A program made the translations under genes and the position numbers. The notes below the pieces were generated by a model. That model was not told the origin of the DNA. It did not search any database and saw only the letters and a list, made by a program, of their open reading frames with translations. DNA of 64,000 nucleotides from Sorex araneus (lineage: Eukaryota > Chordata > Mammalia > Eulipotyphla > Soricidae): contig NC_073304.1 in NCBI RefSeq assembly GCF_027595985.1, positions 216,630,000 to 216,693,999 of the forward strand, given 5' to 3'. Shown one piece after another: positions 12,356-60,011 of the stretch. Each line of letters begins with the position of its first letter. Within the stretch, counting starts at the first letter, position 1.

Positions 12356-12778
12356 TGCTGCTGCTGTGTCTTTGAAGGCGTGGGAGTTACAGGAATGTTC
12401 ATTTTAGATCATCTTCAGATGCAGCTCCCACTCTGTGGTGCTCTGGGGGGCAGGCTTTCTTCAAGCCAGGCTAAGATCAGGAGCTAAACCTCTCCTCACC
12501 CACCCCACAAGCTTCTGGGAGAGTGGGGGAGATGGAAGCGAGGAGACAGGAGCTGGGGGGACAGAAGCCCGGAGCCCAGCTAAGCTTTTCCATAGGACGT
12601 CACTCCTTCCTACGCCCGCTTCCGCTTGCCCACCAGCCCTGCTAAAAATGCTGAGAGATGGGCTCTGGCTACCCTGTCTCGAGAGGGTCTCCAGACACAG
12701 CTCAGAGGGGGACACAGACCTGGCAGCAGGTGAGATCAGTGAGAAAATGGGGACCTGGGCATGAAGGAACTTGTGGGT

Positions 12779-13530
12779 GCCAGGACAAGCATGTACATCA
12801 GGACAGGCTGTACTCCAGGACAGGCTGTACTCCAGGACAGGCTGTACACCAGGACAGACTGTACTCCCGGACAGGCTGTACGCCAGGATAGGCTGTATGC
12901 CAGGACAGGCTGTACTCCGGGACAGGCTGTACACCAGGACAGGCTGTACACCAGGACAGGCTGTATGCCAGGACAGGCTGTACTCCAGGTCAGGCTGTAC
13001 ACCAGGACAGGTGTGTACATCAGGACAGGCTATACACCAGGACAGGCTGTACACCAGGACAGACTGTACTCCCGGACAGGCTGTACGCCAGGATAGGCTG
13101 TACACTAGGACAGGTGTGTACATCAGGACAGGCTGTACACCAGGACAGGCTGTACACCAGGACAGGCTGTACTCCAGGACAGGCTGTACGCCAGGACAGG
13201 CTGTACACTAGGACAGGTGTGTACATCAGGACAGGCTGTACACCAGGACAGGCTGTCCACCAGGAGGGGCTGTTCACCAGTACAGGATGTACACCAGTAC
13301 AGGCTATACAATGGGACAGGCTGTATGCTGGGACAGGCTATACAATGGGGCAGGCTGTACACCATGTAGGTTGTACACCAGGACAATCTGTACACCAGGT
13401 GCAGTGTACACCAGGATGGTCTGTACATTGGGTAGGTTGTACCCCGGGATGGGCTGTACACCCGGCGCTTCGTACACCAGGACAGGCTGTGCACCGGGTG
13501 GGTTGTACACCAGGATAGGTTGTGTGCCGC
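12779..13530. repeat. 17-bp-unit minisatellite with higher-order repeat
   Basis: About 43 tandem copies of a 17-bp unit, typically CCAGGACAGGCTGTACA. A variant (GTGTGTACATCA) recurs at 13,011, 13,114 and 13,217, exactly 103 bp apart, so blocks of six units have been copied as a block. The right end (13,290-13,530) is increasingly degenerate. The frame stays open in all phases because the unit has no stop, which gives spurious peptides. Confidence 0.97.
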
Positions 13531-14082
13531 CCAGCTCTCCAGGAAGCCAGGAAGTGCCTATGTGCGCAGTTAGTCGATGCACTAGTTCTGGTTCTCAGCA
13601 GGAGCCATGCTGAGGGGCCACGCCAAGAGCTGCAGTTCCTGGGCCCTTCTCTCCTGCTCTGGGACACGCTGTCAGCACACGGAGCGGGTCCCTCTCCAGC
13701 AGCTGCGGTGAACACACCCATCACCGGCCGTGAGGACACTTCTGGGGAGCTTGGGAAGCAGCAGCCCCAAGCTGGCCGTCCGTTCCCAAGGGTCACAGGC
13801 TGGGGTTTTTCAGGCTCCGGAGAGTGCCGGGCAGGAGGAGGCACCGGGCAACCACAGACTCGCTTGTGAGAGACCCTGAAGGGGGGCGCCCGGGCCTCCT
13901 AGCAGGATGAGATTGAACTGCTCTTCCTAACCCTGGTCAGGCCCGCTGCAGCTCTGGCTCCACACAGCTCTCCAGCCAGGTCACTCAGGGGCTGCTATGC
14001 GTGGACTTATCTCTTTCGGGGGGGAGGGGGAGGTCCCGGGTCTTCCTTCCTTCCTTCCTTCCCTCTGTGGGGAGCCCGACAC
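13531..14082 (-). other. PLXDC1: PLXDC1 3' UTR between stop codon and minisatellite
   Basis: GC-rich unique sequence with a short (CTTC)n run at 14,041-14,061. No coding continuation. Confidence 0.5.
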
Positions 14083-51110
<37,028 letters not shown>

Positions 51111-51295
51111 CTGCCGCCACCAAGACAAAGGCCATGGGGCTATGAGGCGCTGTGCGCGCAGCCTCCCGAGACTGCTGGGGGCAGGAGTCACGGGGCTCCC
51201 AGGGGGCTGGGCTTGTGACCCCACACAACTGGAAGGGTCTAGGAGCCCCGGGGGCCCCCTGACTCCAGACAGTTCAACCCCCCGCTTTGCTGGGG

Positions 51296-51455
51296 TGGGA
51301 CGACACATTCAAAGGTGCTCAGGGCTCACTCCTGACTCTCTGCTCAGGGGTCACTCCTGGCAGTGCACGGGGGACCATATATGGTATTCGGGACCAGAGC
51401 CAGGTGAGCCGTATGCAAGGTAAGTGCTCTGACCCCCGATACCTCCCGAGCCCCT
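51296..51455 (-). mobile_element. Old SINE upstream of exon 3
   Basis: GTGCTCAGGGCTCACTCCTG to GATACCTCCCGAGCCCC. Confidence 0.82.
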
Positions 51456-51866
51456 CCGTTTCTGACTCTTAGTCAAATCCCAATGGCTCTGTCAGCCAAG
51501 TCCACACCCATTGGCACCCAGCTCACCCACCTTTGCAGACAGGCCCCAGGCCCCTCAGAGCCCACCCGAGACAGAGCTCAGTGCGGGGAGACCCCACAGG
51601 ACCCTGTCCTCAGCAAGCTCTCAGGAGCAGCCTGGCTAGGAGCTGGAGGGAAGAGAAGCAGAGAGAGAAACCCCTGCTTTCAAGGAGGAGGCAGCTTCTT
51701 GAACTTGGGGAATGGCTAGTCTGATGCAGGAGGTAGGGGCCACCCTGCGCCTGTCCCCCACCCAAGACAGAACACACAGACACTCCAGTGGCGAGAGAAG
51801 CCAGAGCTCAGATGCAGTCTCCGGGGGTGGGGAAAGGGAAAGGAGACACAGGGACTTTCTTTCCCT
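51456..51866 (-). other. Upstream intron, unique sequence
   Basis: Checked for exon 2. A donor-like GCAAAG|GTGGGTG on the minus strand near 51,530 has no matching coding sequence before it. Confidence 0.45.
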
Positions 51867-52037
51867 TTTTTTTCTTTTTTTGGGGGGCCACACCTGATAG
51901 TGCTCAGGGCTTACTCCTGGTTCTGAGCTTAGGAATTAGTCCTGGCGGTGTTCAGGGGACCACATGGAGTGACCAGGATTGAGCCCAGGCGGGCTGCATG
52001 CAAAGGCCAGTTCCCAACCCATTGCAATATCTGGCCC
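51867..52037 (-). mobile_element. SINE
   Basis: GGGGCCACACCTGATAGTGC to GCAATATCTGGCCC. Confidence 0.86.
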
Positions 52038-52649
52038 ACCAGACTCCAGCTACCAGGGTGTGCCGGTAGGTGCCATGAAGAGCCTGCCAGGGGGCAGTGC
52101 GCTGGGTCCTCTGTCCCCACCTCTCCTGCAGCAGATCCAGGACCAGGCCTCAGAAGATGGGGAGGTGGGTGGCAGACAGTACCCAAAGGCCAGGGAGGGG
52201 ATGAGGTGGGAGCCCCCTCCAGGAGTTCCTGCCAAAAGGGAGGGCAGCAGGTGCCCGCAGACATGGGGCTGCTGCCCCATGAGGACCCCCAGGCATCAAG
52301 GGTCACTCATCAGGCTGCCCACTGGCTGTGGCCGCATGTTCCCTGTCAACCCGCCAGCTGCCCAGCCAGCCTTTGTGCTGACCACAGCGTGAGCAGATTC
52401 AGCTCTTCTGACAGGTGATACACTTGGGGGGTTGGGGATGGTGGCGGGGGGGAGAAGGAACAAAGAAATATGATGGGGCAGAGGAATGTGCAGCCCCGGG
52501 GCCCACCCTCCACCCACCGTTAGCCTCATAGATGCAAGCCTAAGGGCACAGCCTGGGCCCCCGCCATCTAGGGCATCCCTGCCCGAGACTGCAACTTCAG
52601 TCCACCTGGAGCCAGCCCCTTCCTCCTCAGCAACCTTGGGAATCATACA
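52038..52649 (-). other. Upstream intron, unique sequence
   Basis: Nothing recognised. Confidence 0.45.
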
Positions 52650-52880
52650 CCCCTACACACACATATCAAGCACACAAGTACACACACACATATCGAGAGT
52701 GCATACACACACATGCATGTACTGAGCGTGTGTGTATACATGTACACACATATGCATTGAGCATATACTCACACATTGGCCACACACATATTGAGCACAC
52801 ACACATCGACCACTTACACACATTGAGCACACATGTACAAACACACATCTGTCTGGCACGCACACACCCGTACACACTCC
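52650..52880. repeat. Degenerate AC-rich tandem array
   Basis: Imperfect units of about 20-30 bp built from ACACACATAT and GAGCACACA(C/T), with recurring TATCGAG/CATTGAG/TATTGAG. Confidence 0.8.
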
Positions 52881-53019
52881 CGGATAGTCATGGCCCTGTC
52901 TGAACGCGTCCACCCGGCACCTGCGCCCCCTTTGACCTGAGATGCCCTGCCCACTCCACCACCCTCCAAAGCACCCCCCAGCCCACTCCTCCACCTTCAA
53001 GGATCCCCTCAAACATCAG

Positions 53020-53522
53020 CTTCTTTTATTAGATTTTTATTTCAGGGGGGCCTTCCTCAGCTGTCTTAGGAGACCAGGAGGTCACCCCGGAGATATTCAG
53101 GCAACCGAGCCAGACCCGGCAGTTCTCAGGGGGGGTCTCCAGAGTTACATTTGGGTGTGCAAGGACCAAACTCAGCCCTATGTACATGCAGGGCATGTAC
53201 CCCTGAGCCCTGAGCCCCGAGACAGTTTACTCACCTCCCCCCTCCACCGTGAACCCTCTCAGGATGACCTCCATTTCTTGAGATGTCCCCCACGGTTCAC
53301 AGGAGTGACTTCTCTGAACTCTTGGTGAGAGCACAAGGTCTGCCTTTTTGTCTGTGCTTTGGGTCACCATCTGTGGCCACACCATGGTAGCAAGTTGTGC
53401 TCAGGCGGGGCTACTTGTGACTCGGTGGACCATATGGTGGAACCTATTTCTCACCCATGGAAAGCATGTACTGCAGCCCTTCGAGCCATTGCAAGTCACT
53501 TAAACAGCCACTCTCCAGCCCC
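53020..53522 (-). mobile_element. Two very old SINE copies
   Basis: 53,020-53,215 (ATGTACATGCAGGGCATGTA) and 53,351-53,522 (GGTGGACCATATGGTGGAAC, CACTCTCCAGCCCCC). Confidence 0.5.
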
Positions 53523-54439
53523 CGTCTGTCCGCCCAGACAGGCAGCGTGGGGCAAAGTGCTCTCTGCACCCACAGCTCCCATCTGCACATCGTTAGTACT
53601 GGAGCAGGATTGGCCAAGGGAAACCGAGGCAGGAGATCTTCCTTTGACCTAGGGGAGGAGGGCCCAGTGCTTTGCTGTCGGCTGAAACTGTGGATTGAAC
53701 CTGCCTCGCTAATCCCTGGGCTCTCGCTAATCAGGAGGATTCTGTTGCTCCAGGGTTCCAAGGGGAGTCTGGGCTAAGCTACATAAATAAGGTTCTGGGT
53801 GGGTTGTTCACCTCTCCTGGCAGGGGGTGATTGATGACCCCTGGGATGGTGAAGCGGGGGTCAGGGGTGGTGATGACTATTCAAAACCCCATTATGGAGA
53901 CCCTCTTTGGGCCGGGAAGGGGCAGGGCGGCCCGGGACTGAGCCACTGCCGGGCAGAACCAACAGCCACTACAGAGAGTGCTGGGAGGGGCTTGGGTGCA
54001 GGCAGGAGCAGGAGGGACAGTGGTTCTGGCAGCCCCATGGGGCACTGGACCGTCCACTCTGTACATACTGGAAGCAGCCCCTCTCTGGAGCCAGGGCCAC
54101 CTCACGGCTCACAGAGACTTTCCTCTGCTCCCCACAGCCTCTCTGGCCTTTGCCGGGTCGGAAGTCAGGTCAGAAGGTCTCTCACCCAGACCCCAGATGT
54201 GGCTCAGTGGTGGAGCAGCTGTGAGGCCCCTGGCACGGTGGTCAAAGCACGGCCAAATCCAAGGAGTGTGGCGAGGACTGGCCCCCAGCACAGGTCCTTC
54301 ATGGAGCACAGCACCCACAGGACAGGGTCACACGCCTCTCCCCACCCGAGCCCTGCCCCAGCACAGGGCCTGGCACCTATGTGGTGCATCCCCCAGCCCC
54401 ACCATCGCACACCACCCAGGGGGGTGGTAAGCCACCCGA
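53523..54439 (-). other. Upstream intron, mostly unique
   Basis: CCAGATGTGGCTCAGTGGTG at 54,192 looks like the head of the tRNA-Ala-like SINE. CAGGAGGATTCTGTTGCTC (53,731) recurs at 55,786, a short dispersed repeat. Confidence 0.4.
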
Positions 54440-54612
54440 GGGGGTCGGAGTGATAGTTCAGCAGGGAGGGCACTTGCCTTGCACACAACCAACGCTGGTT
54501 CAGTCCCCGGCATTCCATATGGTCCCCTGAGTCCGCCAGGAGTGATCCCTGAGTGCAGAGCTAGGAGTAACCTCTGAGCATCATCGGGTATGGCCCAAAA
54601 CAACCCAAAAAA
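54440..54612 (+). mobile_element. SINE
   Basis: GGGGGTCGGAGTGATAGTTC to GGTATGGCCCAAAACAACCC. Confidence 0.87.
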
Positions 54613-54932
54613 GCCACCTGGGAAGGAACTGGCCACCTCTCTGAGAGCCCGAGCCATGGAGAGTGCTCCCCCTAACTGGACTTCCACAAACTTTTTTCCT
54701 AGGAGGTCAGGGCACAAGGGAGTCACTGCTCCCACAGTGACACAGTAAAGGGACTCAGCCAGCAAGAGATGCAATGGCTCTGGGGCCATCAGGGCACGGA
54801 CTTGGGGGCACTGGCAGTCCACAGACCGTAGCTCTCCATGGGGGCTGGGGAGGGGGTAAAGCTCTGGATTCCCATGTCGAGACCCTGGGCTCCATTCTTG
54901 ATGCCACTCATTAAATTTAAAAACTCTACACT

Positions 54933-55033
54933 GGGGGCTGGAGCGATAGTGCATGTCTCACAATAGAAACATTACTGGTGTCCGCTCGAGCAAATTGATG
55001 AACAATGGAATGACAGTGCTACAGTGCTACTCT
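54933..55033 (-). mobile_element. Internally deleted composite element
   Basis: Starts with the SINE head GGGGCTGGAGCGATAGTGCA, then passes directly to the reverse of the composite's 5' part (TGTCTCACAATAGAAACATT, CCGCTCGAGCAAATTGATGA). The middle, present at 17,534 and 61,024, is missing. Confidence 0.75.
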
Positions 55034-55172
55034 GTATACGTGAAAAGGGGACCAAGATCACGGTGGACACAGGGACAGAAAAGCAGCTCAGGAGCTCAAG
55101 GTCAGGCTGTCCCTTCTTCCTCTCCAGCCCAGAACCCCACAGAATGTCTCCCCACCCTCATTAAAATCTCCG

Positions 55173-55340
55173 ACCTGGAGCGATAGCACAGCGGGTAAGG
55201 CGTTTGCCTTGCACGCGGCCGACCCGGGTTCGATTCCCAGCATCCCATATGGTCCCCTGAGCAGCGCCAGGAGTGATTCCTGAGTGAAGAGCCAGGAGTA
55301 ACCCCTGTGCATCGCTGGGTGTGACCCAAAAAGAAAAAAA
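55173..55340 (+). mobile_element. Young SINE
   Basis: Near consensus. Flanks AAAATCTCCGAC and AAAATCTCCGAT. Confidence 0.95.
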
Positions 55341-55392
55341 AATCTCCGATCGCTGAAACAGGTCTTCAGAACCATTAAGGCCCCAACCAGAA

Positions 55393-55522
55393 CTGGCTCG
55401 GGGCAAGGAAATAGTACAAAGTAACGAGCTTGCCTATCCCCAAGCACTGCCAGGTGTGAGCCCTGAGCACAAAGCCAGGAGTGAGCCCCAAGGACAGCCT
55501 GGTGTGGCCCCCAAACAAGTAA
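55393..55522 (+). mobile_element. Old SINE
   Basis: GGGGCAAGGAAATAGTACAA, CAAGCACTGCCAGGTGTGAG, GGTGTGGCCCCCAAAC. Confidence 0.72.
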
Positions 55523-56231
55523 GACAGGACTAGCTTGCCACGGGGCGATCTGCTGAAGGGCTTCCCCAGAGACAGGCGTTGCTCTAGGACCAAGGCTGGG
55601 GGCTTGGGCGTCCCACAGATTTCAGTTCAAACTCTGCTCTGCATCTCAACAGTGGATGCCGCCCTTTCCTCGTTCTCGGAGCTCCGGTTCTGCCGGTGGC
55701 AGCCTTTCTCCCAGCCGGGATAGAGCGGTAGAGAACACCAAGCCCGGCGCCAGGCCCACAAAACGCTTTGCTGAGCAGAGTTATCAGGAGGATTCTGTTG
55801 CTCTTTTCCAGGAAAGGTCGTGATTGTGACTCTTCCTCCTCCCACCCATCCCAGGCGCCCCACACGCCTGCTGTGGCCCTGTCTCCTCATCTCAATTATC
55901 CCCGGCCGGAGGCCACGGGACCATCATTTCTGACAGCCACACATTTATCTTGGCTGAGCTCAAGATGTCTCTAGACAGAAACTTGGGCTAAGCTCTCACC
56001 CCAGCTCGTCACCTGCCAGCCAACTGGCAGGTGGAAATGCCAGGCAGGCAACCGCGGTCCCCTGCCAGACCTGCTGGAGTGGCCTGGACTCAGGCTTGTC
56101 AGGCAGGTCCACCGGGCACCTGGTGCTAAGGGATTCCTCGGGGCCGTGGGGTGAGGGGCAGCCTGTTGCCTGCCTCCACCAAGGCCGGAGGCCAACCAAG
56201 ACCAACAGGAATATTCGGAGGGGGGCGGGGG
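55523..56231 (-). other. Upstream intron, unique sequence
   Basis: Nothing recognised except the short repeat CAGGAGGATTCTGTTGCTC at 55,786. Confidence 0.45.
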
Positions 56232-56395
56232 GGGGGAGAGAGGGATAGTACAGTGGGTAGGGCATGTGCCTTGCACACAGCGGACCTGGCTTCAATCTCT
56301 GACACCACGTACAATCCCCAGAGCCCCACCAAGAGTGATCCCTGAACGTAGACCCCTGAGCACAGCTGGGTGTAGCCCAAACCAACCCTGAACCC
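56232..56395 (+). mobile_element. SINE
   Basis: GGGGGAGAGAGGGATAGTAC to GGGTGTAGCCCAAACC. Confidence 0.85.
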
Positions 56396-56502
56396 CCCCA
56401 AAAGACAAACAGAAATGTTCTCTAGATCCCTGCTCCTTGAAAATGCTCCTGTAGACCCCACAGCAGTGGCTTCTTCTGAAGCAAATTGAAAATGCAGAAT
56501 CC

Positions 56503-56690
56503 AGGCCACAGCGATAGTACAGTGAATAGAGCGTTTGCTTCGCACATGGCCGACCCGCCCGGGTTCAATCCCAGGCATCCCATATGGTCCCCCAGCACCA
56601 CCAGGAGTTATTCCTGAGTGCAGAGCCAGGAGGAACCCCTGAGCATTGCCGGGTGTGACCCAAAAAGCCAAAAAGAGGGGGGGAAATCAG
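56503..56690 (+). mobile_element. SINE, first of a serial pair
   Basis: Flanked by AAATGCAGAATC at 56,490 and 56,698. It has a duplicated CCCG (CCGACCCGCCCGGG). Confidence 0.92.
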
Positions 56691-56710
56691 GTAAAGAAAT
56701 GCAGAATCTG

Positions 56711-56879
56711 AACAGGTGAGACAACATAGTAAGACTTGGCTTGTAGTGGACCTGGCTCAGTCCCCGGCACATCCTATGGTCCCCCCAAACCCCATGAGGA
56801 GCGATCCCTGAGTGCAGAGCCAGGAGTAAGTCCTGCAGACTCCTGAAGAGCCGTGCCCCCCACTTAAAAAAAAAAAAGG
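56711..56879 (+). mobile_element. SINE, second of a serial pair
   Basis: Flanked by AAATGCAGAATCT at 56,698 and 56,880, the same target word as the previous SINE. Confidence 0.88.
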
Positions 56880-56999
56880 AAATGCAGAATCTAGGGCCCA
56901 CCCTCAAATCTTGTAAGTAAACCTCTGCAACTGACAGCACATTAGGGGTGGGGGGGAAGATGCAACCCCCAGTAAGCACCACAATTTTTAAAAAAATTA

Positions 57000-57589
57000 T
57001 TTTTTAAAGCTCAAGAACCACCTCAGGTTGCACCGAGCACTGGAGAGCACGTGTGCAAGTACCACACGCAAGACACGATCCGGAGTCCAGCAGTTATCTG
57101 ACAACATTTTTTTTTAAATGTCACTGATGTTCACAGAAATGGAAATATTATTTATCCTGGACCTAATTCAGACCATGGTCTTTGAGGATGACCATCAGGC
57201 ATCTAAAGGTTTGTGATAGTGCAAACACATCTCAGACCAACCAGGCCTCCCCGCCCCCCCTCCCCAGGGCCAGGCTGGCCTCTCCCCACCAGGCTACTCC
57301 ATAGTTTCACATGGTCATTACCCTGCCAGTCCTTTGAAGAGCGCTTCTGTTACATTTTGAGATACCTGAAGTGGTTTGTACCGTGAAACATGATCTTCTA
57401 GCATCACTTTTCACGGCTTTATTGCCAGCTACGCAGAAGAAAACCCTCATTTTTCTTCGACCTTTGTCTACAGTTGGGCGTTGAGATGGCTTCCAGTTTT
57501 TGTGCTCTCATCACTGCCCTGGGAGGAATATATTTGGTGCAATTCGCACCCCATGGATCCCAACCCCTCTTTAGATACCTGTATCGTAA
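57000..57589 (-). other. Upstream intron, unassigned
   Basis: An old SINE scrap may lie near 57,010-57,090. The rest is AT-balanced and unrecognised. Confidence 0.35.
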
Positions 57590-57740
57590 AGCAGAGCTTC
57601 TGAAGCCTATGGGCAGGTGAGTCCTCTGGGAATCCGACCCTGACTCAGTAGGGCTATGGGGCCCGAGCGTCTGCATTATTCGCAAACCTCCAGCCCCCAT
57701 GTTGCTAGCCCCCACCACACTGGGGGAACAATGGAAATAT
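57590..57740 (+). mobile_element. MER5-like hAT DNA transposon remnant
   Basis: AGCAGAGCTTCTGAAGCCTA, CTGACTCAGTAGGGCTATGG and GAGCGTCTGCATTATTCGCA follow the MER5A non-autonomous element in order. Confidence 0.5.
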
Positions 57741-57974
57741 GAAGAGGAGTGCCCGGAGTCCAGGGGGTCCTTTTTTTTTGTTGCTATCATTCTGTTTTCT
57801 CAGTGAGATCTGGGGGAGGGAGGGCAAGAAGTACCACCCTTTCCCCTATAGCCCACTAGGGCCACACTCTACCCAGAGAAAGTGAGAGAGAGATGAAAGC
57901 AAACAAACCCCTGAGTTGCTGGGGGCTGGAAGCTGGGAGGTTAGAGCACTCCAGGGTTCAGGTTCTGGGGGGAC

Positions 57975-58250
57975 ATTACTGGGCTAGGGGCTGGGGGGCT
58001 AGGGAACTAGGGGAGCTGGGTACTGGGGGAAGGGGATGGGGATGAGGGCAGAGGGAGCTGGGTGCTGGGGGTTTGGATGCGGGGGTATTGGGTGTTGGGG
58101 AATTGGGTACTGGGGGCTAGGATGCAGGGGGGTTGGGGTTTGGGTGCTGCGGGTTTGGATGCTGGGGTATTGGGTGTTGGGGAATTGAGTACTGGGGGGT
58201 AGGATGCAGGGGGGTTGGGGGGGGTGGGTGCTGGGGGTTTGGAGGGGGTC
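57975..58250 (+). repeat. G-rich minisatellite
   Basis: An approximately 80-bp unit present about 2.3 times (GGGGTATTGGGTGTTGGGG at about 58,083 and 58,162), made of runs of three to eight Gs, preceded by shorter GGGGCTAGG-type units. Confidence 0.88.
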
Positions 58251-58334
58251 ATGTGACATCCATGTCAGGGATCGAACTCAGGACCTCACACAAACAAGGC
58301 GCCTGCTCTACCACTTTCATTATCTCACTCAGCT

Positions 58335-58430
58335 GATCTCTGAAACAAGTCTGAGTCATTCTCCATCCCATCCTACAGATGAGGAAATTGAATTAAGACC
58401 AACAAGGAGGAGGATACATGCTACTGACTG
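58335..58430 (+). mobile_element. Possible MIR remnant
   Basis: CCTACAGATGAGGAAATTGA is the MIR landmark; the flanks are decayed. Confidence 0.5.
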
Positions 58431-58617
58431 AACCAGCACCCAGAACAGGGTGGACCAATGGATCTGGTTTGCCTGCAACTAGGATGTCAGGCTAAACTCA
58501 GGACCATCTCGAGACAATCAGGACAACTGGTCAACCCACAGGAGATCATCCGGCAGTCAGCTAATGGTCCTCACTCCCCCTCTGCCATGACGTGGGCGTG
58601 AGTATGTTTACTGGCTC

Positions 58618-59490
58618 AAGAGCATTCTGTTTGAAGAAATGGACTCAGATGGATTAAGAAACCCACCCAAGACAAATAAAACAAAGACAAATAGCCTACT
58701 GATCAAAATGGGCAAAGGACTTAAAAAGACACGTCTCCAAGGAAGATCATATACAAAAGGCCAACAAGCACATGAAAAGATGCTTAACTTCATTAGTCAC
58801 TAGGGAAACACAGCAAAACCACAACGAGCTGGAAGAAAGGGAGGGAAAACGGCAAACAAGAAATGCTGGCAAGAATGTAGAGCAACTGGAACCTTCCTAC
58901 ACTGCCGGTGGGGATGTAAAATGGTTTAATTACTGGGAAGACAGTTTGGCAGAGGCTCAAAAATTAATCATGGAACTATCATATGCCCCAGCAATTCCTC
59001 AAAGTATAGACCTCAAATAACTGAAAACAGGTACTAAGTAAATACTGAGTTCGTGTGTTAAGTAGCAGCACCATTTACCATAAGTAAAAGGAGCAAACAG
59101 CCCAAATGCCATCAGCAGATGAAGGACAAACAGAATCAGTCTCTCCCGGTGTACCCCTCTGAGTGGATAAGCCTGGCAAACAGCAGGGGTGGTGACAGAA
59201 ACCAGGTATTAAAGATCACTGGGCAGGTTGGATGCTGGTACCACACACACACACACCACACACACACACACACACCATTGATCATATGATTTCATTTACA
59301 CATGAACTATATATAGTAAGACCATAGAAATAGAATGTAGGTTAGGGCGGAAAGGACAGAATGTGGGGAGCCCATGCTTAAAGGTCTCATTTCCCTTTTG
59401 GGGTGATGAAAATGTTTTGGCGCTAGATAGACTTCATGATTGCACAAGGTTGTTGTGCATTTTAAGGTTGTCACTTTAAAAAAAAATCAC
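58618..59490 (+). mobile_element. L1 LINE remnant: end of ORF2 and 3' UTR
   Basis: Nucleotide landmarks of the L1 ORF2 end are present in order: AAAATGGGCAAAGGACTTAA, GGCCAACAAGCACATGAAAA, ACACTGCCGGTGGGGATGTA, CCCCAGCAATTCCTC. The 3' UTR mark TTTGGGGTGATGAAAATGTT follows. The frame is broken, so it is inactive. A CA repeat sits at 59,242-59,275. Confidence 0.9.
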
Positions 59491-59497
59491 AACTTGA

Positions 59498-59662
59498 GAG
59501 TCTGGAGAGATAGTACAGTGATAGGATGCTTGCTTTGTACATGACTGACTAGGGTTGATCTCCAGCACCCATATGGTCCCCGAGCACTGCCAAAAATAAT
59601 CCCTGAGCACAGAGCCAGTAGTAAGCCCTGAGAAATGCCGAGTGTGACCCAACAACTAAAAA
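59498..59662 (+). mobile_element. SINE following the L1 end
   Basis: GAGTCTGGAGAGATAGTACA to GTGTGACCCAACAACTAAAA. Confidence 0.85.
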
Positions 59663-59663
59663 A

Positions 59664-59950
59664 TAGGGTTGGAGAGATAGTACAGCAGAGGGGGCACTGG
59701 CCTCACAAGTCTTATCAGCAAAGAGTTGACAGGAGGAGACCCTAGGTCCCCTGAGCATCGGCTGAAAGACACAAAATAAATAATACAGTTAGTTTGAAGA
59801 CCAGGGACATAGCTCACATGACAGGAGGTTCACACGATTATAGGAGGCCTGAATTCTATCCCTGGTACCACATGGTCCTCCAAGTTCTGCCAAGAGCAAC
59901 CCTTAAGTACTGTCAGGTGTGGCCCCAAATTTCCCAAAATAATAGTAAAT
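59664..59950 (+). mobile_element. Two old SINE fragments
   Basis: 59,664-59,785 (GGGTTGGAGAGATAGTACAG, middle deleted) and 59,798-59,950 (GGTACCACATGGTCCTCCAA). Confidence 0.7.
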
Positions 59951-60011
59951 AAATAATGAGCAAATAAGATGGTTGCTCTTCTGTTAAATCTCACCTCAAC
60001 AAGGAAAAAGG

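Larger units (their letters stand above)
12330..14082 (-). other. PLXDC1: PLXDC1 3' UTR, proximal part (end not certain)
   Basis: This is sequence directly after the TGA. No splice site is needed to continue it. It runs through GC-rich unique sequence (13,531-14,082) and the 17-bp minisatellite to the first AATAAA on this strand (12,350-12,355). A longer UTR to about 9.75 kb is equally possible. Confidence 0.4.

Noticed and set aside
10889-12487. Overlapping frames of 60-198 residues in the GC-rich 3' flank
   Set aside because: High GC makes chance open frames common. None shows a recognisable domain, and frames overlap on both strands.
12761-13518. Long frames with repeated GCTPGQAVHQDRLY-type peptides
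   Set aside because: They come from the 17-bp minisatellite, which is open in several frames on both strands. No start context, splice sites or homology.
12779-13530. CRISPR-like direct repeats
   Set aside because: The units are contiguous with no unique spacers, and the sequence is mammalian.
53200-53300. Possible upstream PLXDC1 exon with donor GGGGGAG|GTGAGT on the minus strand
   Set aside because: The upstream translation does not resemble the N-terminal region of PLXDC1 and there is no convincing acceptor.
58772-59020. Small protein frame within the L1
   Set aside because: It is the broken end of L1 ORF2 and has frame damage. No independent gene.
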